Of a stretch of 20,223 bases of DNA, positions 7,237-13,578 are shown in pieces. A program made the position numbers and the translations under genes. Source of the stretch: a virus; IMG/VR virus record IMGVR_UViG_3300027834_000109, positions 1 to 20,223 of that record. One strand, 5' to 3'. The notes beneath the pieces are model-generated. The model was not told where the DNA came from. It made no database searches and worked only from the letters and a program-made list of their open reading frames with translations. Each line of letters opens with the position of its first letter. Position 1 is the stretch's first letter.

Positions 7237-7469
7237 CCCCTCGCATAGCGTTTTTTAAGTTTGTCGTGATCTGTCTGGCAGGGCACGCAGCGCCGCGCAT
7301 TGGGCAGCACCGCCAGCCGCTCGGGCGGGATCTGCTCACCACACTCTTCACAGCAGCCATCCGGCGATGGCGCCGCATTGGCCATTTGCTCCCTGTGCCG
7401 CGCCAAGGCGGCCTCGCGCTCACGCTCACTCAGCGTGGCCGCCGTCTCGTATTGCTGCTCTGTCCACAC
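7233..7469 (-). CDS. TraR/DksA-type C4 zinc-finger protein
   Basis: The domain CCEECGEQIPPERLAVLPNA followed by RRCVPCQ is the zinc finger of the TraR/DksA family, preceded by a charged helix (SEREREAALARHREQMANA). Short phage members bind the RNA polymerase secondary channel and alter promoter output. The open frame reaches 7574, but its N-terminus lies inside the spanin gene and is not protein-like. I chose GTG 7469 (78 residues), giving a 44-base overlap with the spanin gene; ATG further in (MANAAPSP) would remove the helix. It ends in an ATGA overlap with DUF2730. Mu-like phages often carry such a gene at this place. The start is uncertain. Confidence 0.82.
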   Translation of the reverse strand: MWTEQQYETAATLSEREREAALARHREQMANAAPSPDGCCEECGEQIPPERLAVLPNARRCVPCQTDHDKLKKRYARG

Positions 7470-7821
7470 AGTCCTGACTCCATTCGCGTGACGCGGCGAC
7501 TCGCTTCCAGCCTGCCTTGCCCCATTGGTGCAGCGCGGTGGCGTAGGCGGCCACCTCGCGCTGCGTATAATCACCGCCGGGCGTTACCGGCTCTGTCTTC
7601 GTTTCAGTCATGCCCGCCGGTAGTGCGCACAGCACCACCGCGGGCAAAGGTTCGGGCGGCTCTTCAGGCTCTGGGGTGCCCGCGCAGCCGGTCAGCGTCA
7701 TCACCAAAAGCGCGACACATACCAACCACACCACGCACGGGCGGCCCGGCCACCAGACTAAGACGGCTAGCGAGGCGCACAGCACCAGGAAGTGCCAATA
7801 AGGCAGGATGACGACCGTCAT
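7426..7821 (-). CDS. Rz1-like outer-membrane spanin lipoprotein
   Basis: A lipobox LTGC (Cys46) follows a hydrophobic stretch (about 29-45). After it comes a Pro/Glu-rich segment (GTPEPEEPPEPLP), as in Rz1 o-spanins, then about 70 residues with two further Cys. The 131-residue frame also has an extra hydrophobic segment at 4-24 upstream of the lipoprotein signal. ATG 7821 overlaps the Rz stop by ATGA, which favours that start, but a GTG near codon 30 would give a conventional lipoprotein signal. o-Spanins join an inner-membrane partner across the periplasm and disrupt the outer membrane at lysis. Here Rz1 follows Rz instead of being nested in it. Confidence 0.75.
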   Translation of the reverse strand: MTVVILPYWHFLVLCASLAVLVWWPGRPCVVWLVCVALLVMTLTGCAGTPEPEEPPEPLPAVVLCALPAGMTETKTEPVTPGGDYTQREVAAYATALHQWGKAGWKRVAASREWSQDCVDRAAIRDGGHAE

Positions 7822-8195
7822 TGCAGTGCCTCCAGCGCATCACGCAGCACCGGCGCCACCGGGCCGTTATCGCTTTCAGGGGCCTGCTCGATGCGGCGCT
7901 GGCGATCTCGGTACCGGTCGCCGCTGTCAGCCAGCTCGGCCTGCAACTCACGTACGGCACGCTCGGCGTGTGCCTGCTCGGCAATGGCGGTGGCCAGGTC
8001 GTCGCGGTAGCGATCGGCTCGCGCCTGCCAGGCGTCGAGCCCCTTGCGTAGCACTTCGGCATCCGCGCGCGTCTCGCTCAGCGCAGACTCCAGCCGGGCA
8101 GTCTCGGACTGGTGCCACAGCCAGCCGCCGCCCACCACGGCCACCACCGCACCGACAGCCCACACCTTGGCGGGAACAAAGCGCAACAGCTTCAT
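7818..8195 (-). CDS. Rz-like inner-membrane spanin
   Basis: This protein has an N-terminal membrane segment (about residue 8-26, VWAVGAVVAVVGGGWLW). A long periplasmic coiled coil rich in Glu, Arg and Ala follows (SETARLESALSETRADAEVL onward), the usual architecture of the i-spanin Rz. I start it at ATG 8195 (125 residues) because this forms an ATGA overlap with the transglycosylase stop, as at other junctions here; an ATG two codons earlier (8201) is equally possible. It should span the periplasm with the downstream lipoprotein and fuse the membranes in the final lysis step. Confidence 0.82.
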   Translation of the reverse strand: MKLLRFVPAKVWAVGAVVAVVGGGWLWHQSETARLESALSETRADAEVLRKGLDAWQARADRYRDDLATAIAEQAHAERAVRELQAELADSGDRYRDRQRRIEQAPESDNGPVAPVLRDALEALQ

Positions 8196-8878
8196 GAGCA
8201 TGGCTCACCCCCTTGCCAGCCCGCCCGCGCATAGCGGGGCGTTAGCGTCAGCAGGATATGGCGCACGTAGTGGCGGTTCTCGCGCTTCGCCCAGCTAGCG
8301 CGGTTCGTGTAGCGCTCCACATGACCAAACCAGCGGGCGGCATCATCGCCCGCCGCCGTGGCCAAACGCCTGTCGCGGTTAACCCAGCCCAGCCCGCCGT
8401 TGTAGGCGCTCATGGCAAACGCCCAGTGCGCGCACTGGTCGGCGGTACCGCTTAGGCGCTGCCAGTGCCAGCGGTTGTAGCGGGCCTGGGCGCGCATGGC
8501 CCAGGTGGGCGAATAGGGGGCCGCTTGGCCCAGGTCGGGGTAAATCTCGGCAATCCACGCACTGGTGGATGGCATGAACTGGGAAAGCCCTTGCGCACCC
8601 ACCGGGCTATCGACATTGGCCCGCCAGGCACTCTCCTGGTGGATCTGTGCAGCGTGCAGCGCTACCGGCGCGGGCAGGCCAAACTCTTGCTGCACAATCC
8701 GGGTCAGTTCGCGCTGATACTGGGCCGCCTGCCCCGGAATACCTTGGGCCTGGGCCGCTTCGCCCAGCATCCAGCCCAGCAGCCACAACGCCAGCCCGGC
8801 GCGCAACAGGCCGCTCATGCGGCGCTGAACGCGGAAGTAGGTACGGTGATAGTACGAAAGACGGTAAGAACGGCTCAT
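8192..8878 (-). CDS. SLT-family lytic transglycosylase (phage endolysin)
   Basis: This 228-residue protein has a C-terminal soluble lytic transglycosylase domain. Catalytic Glu82 lies in AQIHQESAWR, followed by GAQGLSQFMPSTSAWIA, and the family's AYNGG signature appears as AMSAYNGGLGWV near residue 156-167. The reaction is non-hydrolytic cleavage of the MurNAc-GlcNAc bond with anhydromuropeptide formation. A basic N-terminus (1-20) and hydrophobic stretch (22-44) ending AQAQG form a signal peptide or signal-anchor. Export may therefore use Sec and the holin would trigger timing. Met21 could be the real start, but ATG 8878 overlaps the preceding gene by ATGA. It lies in a lysis cassette with holin and spanins. 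Confidence 0.9.
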   Translation of the reverse strand: MSRSYRLSYYHRTYFRVQRRMSGLLRAGLALWLLGWMLGEAAQAQGIPGQAAQYQRELTRIVQQEFGLPAPVALHAAQIHQESAWRANVDSPVGAQGLSQFMPSTSAWIAEIYPDLGQAAPYSPTWAMRAQARYNRWHWQRLSGTADQCAHWAFAMSAYNGGLGWVNRDRRLATAAGDDAARWFGHVERYTNRASWAKRENRHYVRHILLTLTPRYARAGWQGGEPCS

Positions 8879-9045
8879 GCGTCGGTCTCCTTTAACGCCA
8901 CCTCAGCCCGCGCCACTACATCCCGAAGGCGCAGGGTCAGGCGCAGCAGCTCCGGGCCTGCGTCAGGCTGGCCCGCCAGGGCGTCGGCATCGGCCACCAG
9001 CCGAAAGCCTTCCTCCAGCAGCACGGCGGCAGTATCCGCGCCCAC
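8875..9045 (-). CDS. Small 56-residue protein between holin and transglycosylase
   Basis: A GTG at 9043-9045, two bases after the holin TAG, opens a 56-codon frame. It begins MGADTAAVLLEEGFRLVADA, continues with a helical charged stretch (LLRLTLRLRDVVARAEVALK), and ends in TGA overlapping the transglycosylase ATG as ATGA. The overlap, the high-GC codon pattern and the filling of an otherwise empty 170 bases argue that it is real. It has no membrane segment. I do not recognise the family. The place in a lysis cassette suggests an accessory such as an antiholin or adaptor, but that is a guess. Confidence 0.7.
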   Translation of the reverse strand: MGADTAAVLLEEGFRLVADADALAGQPDAGPELLRLTLRLRDVVARAEVALKETDA

Positions 9046-9046
9046 G

Positions 9047-9382
9047 CTAGACCCCCAGGCCCAGCGCCAGAATGGCCGCCGCCATCACGCCCACGCGCCG
9101 CAGTGAGGCAAGGCCCGCCTGTTGACGCATATGGCGCGCACCGTTACGCAACCCCTGGGCATCCAGGCGGCTAGCAAGGTGGTAGAAGTCGTGGGGGCGG
9201 GCGTAGTGAAAGATCGTGCGGTCAACCCAATAACCCAGGTAGGCACCCAGGCACAGCTTGGAAAGCGACCACACCAGCACGCCCAGCTGGTAGGGGGCAA
9301 AATGGCCCACCGCCGCCGTGGCGACTAACGCCAACAGCAGCCAGGGAAAGGCGCGGAATTTATCGAGTAGCGTGGCAATCAT
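9047..9382 (-). CDS. Putative holin of Mu-like phages
   Basis: This 111-residue protein has hydrophobic segments at about 11-27 (FPWLLLALVATAAVGHF), 32-51 (GVLVWSLSKLCLGAYLGYWV) and 96-110 (VGVMAAAILALGLGV). A loop contains the DRTIFHYARPHDF motif that recurs in putative holins of Mu-like Pseudomonas phages. Holins form inner-membrane lesions that set lysis time. It is the first gene after the Mor-like activator gene and the 173-bp leader, that is, the promoter-proximal late gene, as expected for a P_lys-type unit. ATG 9382; the sequence upstream has CTGGAG. Confidence 0.78.
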   Translation of the reverse strand: MIATLLDKFRAFPWLLLALVATAAVGHFAPYQLGVLVWSLSKLCLGAYLGYWVDRTIFHYARPHDFYHLASRLDAQGLRNGARHMRQQAGLASLRRVGVMAAAILALGLGV

Positions 9383-9555
9383 GGCCGTCTCCAGTCGGGT
9401 CTCGGTAGTAATGGCTTGAGACTCGACGGTAACGGCCAGGGGGCGATACAGGCAGGCGAAGGGCTTCAGCGGTTAACGCCAGGGCGGCGTATCAGGCAGG
9501 AGGGTGCAGGTTAGCGCGCCCAGCGGGCGCGGTCTACTAGCAGTGACAACAAGGG
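9383..9555 (-). promoter_or_regulatory. Lysis/late leader region (Mu P_lys position)
   Basis: These 173 non-coding bases separate the activator gene from the holin, where an activator-dependent late promoter is expected by analogy to Mu P_lys. I see no convincing -35/-10 pair; TAGTAG (minus, 9534-9539) is the best weak -10 candidate. The region has a 7-bp GC hairpin with a three-base loop (9515-9531) just after the activator gene and one copy of the 16-bp element shared with the other late leader. A GGTTAACGCCAGGG segment (plus, 9471-9484) resembles GGTTACAGCAGGGA at 9554-9567. Confidence 0.45.
9457..9472 (-). repeat. 16-bp element shared with the other late leader (copy 2)
   Basis: The sequence is identical to 1538-1553 (plus-strand CGAAGGGCTTCAGCGG). 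It lies 75 bp upstream of the holin start, against 59 bp upstream of the protease start for the other copy. Finding the same 16-mer only in these two leaders is unlikely by chance in 20 kb. Confidence 0.6.
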
Positions 9556-9948
9556 TTACAGCAGGGAGTATTGGTCGCTGTTCGCGGCATCGTCCCGCGA
9601 TAGGATGGTATAGATCTGGCGCTCGGTCAGGCGGTAGCGCAACGCCAGCACCGCTGGGGCGTCGCCCTGGTCGCGCTCGTGGCGGATCTGGCGGTTACGC
9701 ACCCGGCGCAACGCATCCGCGCAGCGCGGCACCACCAGCTCCTCCATGGCAAACGCCGCTGACAAAGCAGCGGCGGCATCACGGCCCAGCCATTCGATCA
9801 GGCGGTGCTCATCACCCAGGCGCTCCGGCACGTACACGCGCACGCCGCCAGCGCTCTCCACCAGGGCCAACGTGGCCGCCAGGCCAATCACCTCTGCCAC
9901 ATCGACCAGCGACTGGGGCAGCTCCTCAATCTCCCTCACATCTAGCAT
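9556..9948 (-). CDS. Mor/C-family transcription activator
   Basis: This 130-residue protein matches the Mor transcription activator family. The N-terminal dimerisation domain is about 1-75 (ELPQSLVDVAEVIGLAATLALVESAGG, split helices and a strand YVPERL). The C-terminal helix-turn-helix is about 92-125, with the typical RNRQIRHERDQG then ALRYRLTERQIYTILSR. In Mu, Mor activates the middle promoter and its paralogue C activates the late promoters. Only one family member is visible here, at the end of the early operon and directly before the late leader, so it may do both jobs. ATG 9948 overlaps the upstream TGA (TGATG). Confidence 0.9.
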   Translation of the reverse strand: MLDVREIEELPQSLVDVAEVIGLAATLALVESAGGVRVYVPERLGDEHRLIEWLGRDAAAALSAAFAMEELVVPRCADALRRVRNRQIRHERDQGDAPAVLALRYRLTERQIYTILSRDDAANSDQYSLL

Positions 9949-10331
9949 CAGCGGCGCTCCTTTCGGCGTGAGCCAACGCCCAGCTCGCGCATCATCTCGG
10001 CTAGGCGCTGGCGGTTGCGGGCCACCTGGGCCTCACTCATGGGCGGCGCTGCCAGGCGCGGGCGCGGTGGCCGGGCAGGCATGGCCTCCAGCAGCTGACG
10101 AGGCACGGGCCAGCGGTCAGCCTCACGCGCCAGGCGGGCAAACGCGGCGCGCAGGCGCAGGGCGTCCTGCTCGGCATCCCACCCCACTGGTGCGCTCCAC
10201 AGGGTGTCGATCCAGGTCTGCTGGGTGTACTCGGCCTCGTCTTCCCAGGGGGCGCTGGGCAGGCGCAGCACCAGCAGGCGCGCCAGGCCGTTGAAGATCT
10301 CATCACGGAACCATTGGGCGGGCTGACTCAT
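9948..10331 (-). CDS. Unrecognised early phage protein (127 aa)
   Basis: The sequence is Trp-rich and helical: WFRDEIFNGLARLLVLRLP, then an acidic stretch (EDEAEYTQQTWIDTLWSAP), DALRLRAAFARLAREADRWP followed by VPRQLLEAMPARPPRPR, and a basic tail (LGVGSRRKERR). A DRWPVP...LL..MP.R pattern recalls short phage proteins beside replication genes, but I cannot name the family. ATG 10331 overlaps, in ATGA fashion, the stop of the alternative (frameshifted) reading of the zinc-ribbon gene upstream. The gene runs into the activator gene by TGATG, so it is part of the early/middle operon. Confidence 0.72.
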   Translation of the reverse strand: MSQPAQWFRDEIFNGLARLLVLRLPSAPWEDEAEYTQQTWIDTLWSAPVGWDAEQDALRLRAAFARLAREADRWPVPRQLLEAMPARPPRPRLAAPPMSEAQVARNRQRLAEMMRELGVGSRRKERR

Positions 10332-10788
10332 GATTGACGCCCCCGCTCCATGGCTTGCAGCGCCCGCATGACGCCCTTGGCCGGGCGTGACGGCGCGGCC
10401 TGCTCAGGCGTGGCGACCGACTCACCACGCCCACGCCGCGTGCGCCCAACGACTCCACCACCCGCTTCAGATAGTTGTGGTTGCGTAGCGGGCGGGTGTC
10501 TTCGCCGCTGTCACGCTTGGCGCGGATCGCCTCGACGGTTTCCGACAGCGCCGCGCCCACCAGCCCCATGTCGCCCGCCAAGGCCAGCGCCTCACGCGCC
10601 AGGCGCAACTGACGCTCATAGGCGGTCGCCCGCGTCTTGCCCCGGAACAGACCCACATACGCCACCAGCGGTCGCGACGTATCGCGGGGCAGGTCAGCCA
10701 GCAGGGCCATCATCTCGCGCAGCGCCTCATCCTCATTGATATGCTCAAGACCAAAGGTGGAATGACAGCAAGGGCAGCGAATATCCAT
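10303..10788 (-). CDS. Zinc-ribbon phage protein with a probable 3' frameshift
   Basis: The open frame gives 161 residues. It starts with a Cys cluster MDIRCPCCHSTFGLEH, as in a zinc ribbon, followed by helical sequence (ALREMMALLADLP, YVGLFRGKTRATAYERQLRLA) to about residue 110 (NHNYLKRVVESLG). The remaining tail is Arg/Ser/Pro-rich and runs 29 bases into the next gene. In the -1 frame the same DNA reads ESVATPEQAAPSRPAKGVM then RALQAMERGRQS and stops with TGA at 10328-10330, making the ATGA overlap common in this operon. A one-base deletion in the interval of about 10420-10462 is therefore likely (mutation or sequencing error). The family is not identified. Confidence 0.7.
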   Translation of the reverse strand: MDIRCPCCHSTFGLEHINEDEALREMMALLADLPRDTSRPLVAYVGLFRGKTRATAYERQLRLAREALALAGDMGLVGAALSETVEAIRAKRDSGEDTRPLRNHNYLKRVVESLGARGVGVVSRSPRLSRPRRHARPRASCGRCKPWSGGVNHESARPMVP

Positions 10789-10796
10789 CGTTTCTC

Positions 10797-10816
10797 CAGG
10801 GGTTACACAGGGGTTA
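10797..10816. repeat. Two 9-bp direct repeats with 11-bp period
   Basis: CAGGGGTTA occurs at 10797-10805 and 10808-10816 in the 36-bp gap after gemA. The 11-bp period equals that of the CTGTTTAAA pair at 1644-1663, and the two regions resemble each other (15 of 20 aligned bases when one is reversed). This is a possible activator-binding site; the repeat also covers the ribosome-site region of the downstream gene. Confidence 0.4.
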
Positions 10817-10824
10817 AAAGGCGC

Positions 10825-11394
10825 TTAACAGCTCGGGTCGAAGGTCTGCACGTAGCGAGCAGGCTCCGGCAGCACATCGGCCATCTTTTTCAACATGGCC
10901 AGGTTGCGCTCCCAGTGGGCGGGCAGCCGGTATCGCTGGGCCAGCGCGTCGCGATCCTGCCCCAGGCTCTCCAGGCATTCGTCAACGTAGGCCAGCAGGC
11001 TCCGCTTTTGGCGCTCCACGTCCAGCGCGGCAATCACGCCCCGGAACTGGGCCTCGGTGCGCAGCCAGTCGATGCGATCGATACCGGTCTGGCGCTTCGC
11101 AATCGCCCCGGCGTACTCCCAGGAAAGCGCCATCTCAGCCAGCAGCGCCTCGATCTTGGCCAACTGCTCGTGCTTGTTGAACGTGTTGGGCACACGCCCG
11201 GCCCGCTTGGGCGCTTTGGGCTGCCACCCCAAGCGGCGGAACTCGTGCAGCACGCCGCCCACGGTGCACTCGGTCAGCTCCTTGGCGCTGCTCACGCCAG
11301 CGGTGCGGGCCAAAATGGCCCGGTAGTCGTCATCGCTCAGCCCCAACTGCGCCTTGGCCACATGGATCTGGGCTAACTTGCGCTTGCTGATCAT
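10825..11394 (-). CDS. gemA: GemA-like regulatory protein (DUF1018)
   Basis: This 189-residue protein belongs to the DUF1018/GemA family. The N-terminal signature ISKRKLAQIHVAKAQLGLSD with DDYRAILARTAGVSSAKELT is diagnostic, and VLHEFRRLGWQPK follows near residue 50-62. The C-terminal half is helical. In Mu, GemA (gp16) alters host gene expression and DNA supercoiling-related functions; its mechanism is not settled. The frame continues upstream to 11445, but ATG 11394 forms an ATGA overlap with the upstream gene and starts exactly at the conserved MISKRK, so I chose it. It lies in the early block, two genes before the activator. Confidence 0.88.
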   Translation of the reverse strand: MISKRKLAQIHVAKAQLGLSDDDYRAILARTAGVSSAKELTECTVGGVLHEFRRLGWQPKAPKRAGRVPNTFNKHEQLAKIEALLAEMALSWEYAGAIAKRQTGIDRIDWLRTEAQFRGVIAALDVERQKRSLLAYVDECLESLGQDRDALAQRYRLPAHWERNLAMLKKMADVLPEPARYVQTFDPSC

Positions 11395-11837
11395 GCCTTG
11401 GCTCCTTTCATCTGGCGGCGCACTGCCTGGCACCAGCCACCGCACGGCTTGCCGTGGTTGTCGCCCTCGTGGCAGGCAAACACATGGCGATTCTTAACGG
11501 CGGCGGCAAAGTCGCGTCGCGTGTGCAGACTGACAGACGCCTCGCTGCCTTTCTGGGCAGCACAGCCACCGCACATGGGCACCGCGCCGCGCATCTCTTG
11601 GCGCAGGCGCTGGCGGGAAAGCCGCTCACGCGGCTGGGGCTGGTAGCTCAGGCAAGTAACACCAGCGCCTGGGTCGGTCACCCAGCCGCCCTCCGGCCAG
11701 GGCTTGCCCTCTTTCATCTCGATCATGCCCTCCAGCACATCGCAGCCCCACGCGTGGGCGCAGTGGGTGCAAAGCATGTCCAACGTCTCTCGCCATTCGG
11801 CCTTTACAGGCCGGTACGGAATGCGCTCCAGACTCAT
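11391..11837 (-). CDS. Cys-rich early phage protein, probable zinc binder
   Basis: This 148-residue protein has several Cys/His clusters: CTHCAHAWGC (23-32), MCGGCAAQKG (about 88-97) and HVFACHEGDNHGKPCGGWC (about 118-136). These are consistent with one or two structural zinc sites. I do not recognise a named family. Small Cys-rich proteins in the early region of transposable phages are often of unknown function. It is flanked by ATGA overlaps on both sides (11834-11837 and 11391-11394), so it belongs to the co-translated early operon. The C-terminus is basic (RRQMKGAKA), which could mean nucleic-acid binding; this is inference. Confidence 0.75.
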   Translation of the reverse strand: MSLERIPYRPVKAEWRETLDMLCTHCAHAWGCDVLEGMIEMKEGKPWPEGGWVTDPGAGVTCLSYQPQPRERLSRQRLRQEMRGAVPMCGGCAAQKGSEASVSLHTRRDFAAAVKNRHVFACHEGDNHGKPCGGWCQAVRRQMKGAKA

Positions 11838-12244
11838 GGCGTCACCTCATCCGCTTTCGCCTTAATCTCCAGGTCAGGAAAGTGCTTCTTGAGATGGGCC
11901 ACCGCAGCGCCCTCGGTACCAAAGTCCGGCACAAAGCCAATCACTTGCGGCGCCACCATCCGGTCAGCCTTCTTCTTGCCAAACACACGCTTCAAGTGCG
12001 GATACGCTTTTTTGCGATAGGCCGCCCGCCTCATTGGTCGCCAGAACCGGGCTTCAGGGTGAACCGGCGCGCCGTCTTCAGCCTTTGCCCACTCACCCTT
12101 GGCAACACCGTCCACGAACACGCGAACGAAGATCTTCTTGCCGTCATGCGCCTTGACCAACGACAGCGTGTAGCCGTCGGCCAGCAGTTCGACGGAACCA
12201 CCCAGGTGCGCCAAACGCTCTTTAATCTCTTTCCACTTATCCAT
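11834..12244 (-). CDS. Unrecognised early phage protein (136 aa)
   Basis: The N-terminal part (MDKWKEIKERLAHLGGSVEL, then YTLSLVKAHDGKKIFVRVFV) looks like a helix plus a small beta-sheet. The central part is strongly basic (RPMRRAAYRKKAYPHLKRVF then GKKKADR). It has a C-terminal VIGFVPDFGTEGAAVAHLKK segment. The basic middle suggests nucleic-acid contact. No family is recognised. ATG 12244 is preceded by GAGG at a good distance and by a 78-bp gap holding a strong hairpin, so this gene starts a sub-block of the early operon. It ends in an ATGA overlap with the Cys-rich gene. Confidence 0.72.
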   Translation of the reverse strand: MDKWKEIKERLAHLGGSVELLADGYTLSLVKAHDGKKIFVRVFVDGVAKGEWAKAEDGAPVHPEARFWRPMRRAAYRKKAYPHLKRVFGKKKADRMVAPQVIGFVPDFGTEGAAVAHLKKHFPDLEIKAKADEVTP

Positions 12245-12293
12245 TGCTTACCTCGCTGGCTGCTCATCAGTGCCGGGCCACCGCGCCCGACAG

Positions 12294-12316
12294 ACGCCCC
12301 GCCAGTGGCAGGGCGT
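12294..12316. other. Strong hairpin between two early genes
   Basis: Ten-base arms (12294-12303 and 12307-12316) pair with one G-T wobble around a three-base loop. On the minus strand no T-tract follows; on the plus strand TTTCGCTTT follows. It may act as an attenuator, an RNA-processing stem or a weak bidirectional terminator within the early operon. Confidence 0.5.
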
Positions 12317-12322
12317 TTCGCT

Positions 12323-12583
12323 TTAGCGCTTAACTGTTTGCGCTTCTTCCAGGGCGTTGCGCGCACGCATAAAAGGCTCTGCGTGCAGCGTTAAGCCGTC
12401 GAGGTCGCTATCTGCCAGCTCGCTCAAAAGCCCTTCCAGCGCCTCCTCTAGCTCTTGAGCAATCTTCAAGCGGTTGCCGTCAAAATCGACTGCCACCACC
12501 TGGCCACCTTGAAACTCGGTAGCCGCGCTGTAGCTCGGTTGAGCGCCTTCGGGAAAGCGAACAACGATGGTGTGTTCATTCAT
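12323..12583 (-). CDS. Small acidic early phage protein (86 aa)
   Basis: Residues 1-35 form likely beta strands (EHTIVVRFPEGAQPSY, then GGQVVAVDFDGN). An acidic helical half follows (IAQELEEALEGLLSELADSD) with a short tail. I do not recognise it. ATG 12583 overlaps the preceding TGA by ATGA. It is the last gene before the 78-bp gap with the hairpin at 12294-12316. Coding is supported by the overlap and by high-GC third positions, but function cannot be inferred. Confidence 0.7.
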   Translation of the reverse strand: MNEHTIVVRFPEGAQPSYSAATEFQGGQVVAVDFDGNRLKIAQELEEALEGLLSELADSDLDGLTLHAEPFMRARNALEEAQTVKR

Positions 12584-12816
12584 TGGGAACCTTCCTGCAT
12601 AGCCTTAATGGATTCGGTGAGTGCATTGGGCTGGCTGGCGGGCCGCACGCTGTTGGCGTTGACGTTGATCAGCCGACCGTTCTGAGCGCGAATAAACGCA
12701 ACATCACCCTTGATGCTGACAAGCATCCCCTTGCGAGCCGAAATGCTGATCTGATTGCCTTTGCGAACAGTGCGCGTGTAGCTCACGCGGTCGCCGCACT
12801 TGAGAGCCTCGCTCAT
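12580..12816 (-). CDS. Small SH3/KOW-like early phage protein (78 aa)
   Basis: The sequence CGDRVSYTRTVRKGNQISIS, then GMLVSIKGDVAFIRAQNGRL, reads as a small five-stranded barrel of the SH3 or KOW sort, often an RNA-, DNA- or protein-binding module. A short C-terminal helix ends NALTESIKAMQEGSQ. It is joined to its neighbours on both sides by ATGA overlaps and directly follows the Gam-like gene. No family name can be supported. Base composition is slightly less GC-rich than its neighbours, which may mean separate acquisition. Confidence 0.7.
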   Translation of the reverse strand: MSEALKCGDRVSYTRTVRKGNQISISARKGMLVSIKGDVAFIRAQNGRLINVNANSVRPASQPNALTESIKAMQEGSQ

Positions 12817-13349
12817 GCTGCCGCCTCGAAGCGCTCGGCATCTTCCAGTAGCTTGCTCACCAGCTTGTCCACTTCGCTGTCGGTGGGTTTGATCACCACC
12901 TGGTCATCGGCCTCCTCAACGGTCACACCCAGGCGCTTCAACTCGGTCACGGTCAGCTCGCTTAGCGCCTTGCGGATCGGCTCCTCACGCACGCGGATCA
13001 TCGCCTCACTTTGCTCGGGGAAGTGGCGACGAATCAGCTTCACTACCTGCCCCGCGTCTTCCCAGGAGAGCTTGCCTTTGCCTTTGGTCATGCCGACCCG
13101 CACCCCGGCAATCACCACCGTGCGGCGCTTGCCTTCCCATAGCTCCGGGTGGGTTTCGACGGCAGCGCGCAGGCGGTCGTGGGCTTCACTGGCGCGGCGT
13201 ACCGCATCGCGAATATCCGGCAGCGCCTGGCGCTTGGCGGTTTCCACTTGGCGCTCCAGCGCTTCCACCAGTTGGCACAGGCGGTCGCGCTCGGCCGAGT
13301 AGTCTTCGGCGCGCTTGTTAACGGTTTCCATGGGGGTTTCAGTGCTCAC
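12813..13349 (-). CDS. gam: Gam-like host nuclease inhibitor
   Basis: This 178-residue protein resembles the host-nuclease inhibitor Gam family of Mu-like phages. It has a long N-terminal helix/coiled coil (YSAERDRLCQLVEALERQVE then TAKRQALPDIRDAVRRASEA) and a core with VVIAGVRVGMTKGKGKLSWE, then a C-terminal helical part (IRKALSELTVTELKRLGV). Mu Gam binds linear DNA ends and blocks RecBCD-type exonucleases; it is related to eukaryotic Ku. The start is GTG 13349: AAGGAG lies seven bases upstream and the preceding TGA overlaps. The open frame upstream of it is antisense-like and was discarded. An ATG six codons in is possible. Confidence 0.8.
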   Translation of the reverse strand: MSTETPMETVNKRAEDYSAERDRLCQLVEALERQVETAKRQALPDIRDAVRRASEAHDRLRAAVETHPELWEGKRRTVVIAGVRVGMTKGKGKLSWEDAGQVVKLIRRHFPEQSEAMIRVREEPIRKALSELTVTELKRLGVTVEEADDQVVIKPTDSEVDKLVSKLLEDAERFEAAA

Positions 13350-13578
13350 GCTCTTGCTCCTTTTCGATCTCTTCGGTAACGGCCTGAATGGCCTGCATGT
13401 AGCGGGCGGCGTTGGGGCCGTGCAGGCACACCAACCCACCCAGGGTGTTGAAGTCTTCATCGCAAACGGTAATGGCCACTTGGCTTGCGCCCAGCCCGCC
13501 CATGTCTTGCAGCACTTGGCTAACAGGGCTGCTGCCGATCTCACTCAGGCTGGCCAGCCGTTGAATCATGGTGCTCAT
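13339..13578 (-). CDS. Small early phage protein (79 aa)
   Basis: The sequence MIQRLASLSEIGSSPVSQVL is followed by a compact hydrophobic segment (ASQVAITVCDEDFNTLGGLV) and a charged C-terminal helix (AIQAVTEEIEKEQEREH). ATG 13578 overlaps the upstream TGA by ATGA. The gene's own 3' end carries the ribosome site (AAGGAG) for the Gam-like gene, which it overlaps by about 11 bases. I do not recognise a family. Coupling to gam suggests a function in the same process, but there is no direct evidence. Confidence 0.7.
   Translation of the reverse strand: MSTMIQRLASLSEIGSSPVSQVLQDMGGLGASQVAITVCDEDFNTLGGLVCLHGPNAARYMQAIQAVTEEIEKEQEREH

Noticed and set aside
9515-9531. GC-rich hairpin after the activator gene as a terminator
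   Set aside because: A 7-bp stem is present, but no T-tract follows on the minus strand, so I did not call it an intrinsic terminator.
10417-10461. Programmed -1 frameshift in the zinc-ribbon gene
   Set aside because: No X XXY YYZ slippery heptamer or obvious downstream stimulatory structure; a simple deletion or error explains it better.
13350-13544. Upstream extension of the Gam-like frame
   Set aside because: Overlaps the small 79-aa gene, is Trp/Cys/Pro-rich and unlike the family; GTG 13349 with AAGGAG is a better start.
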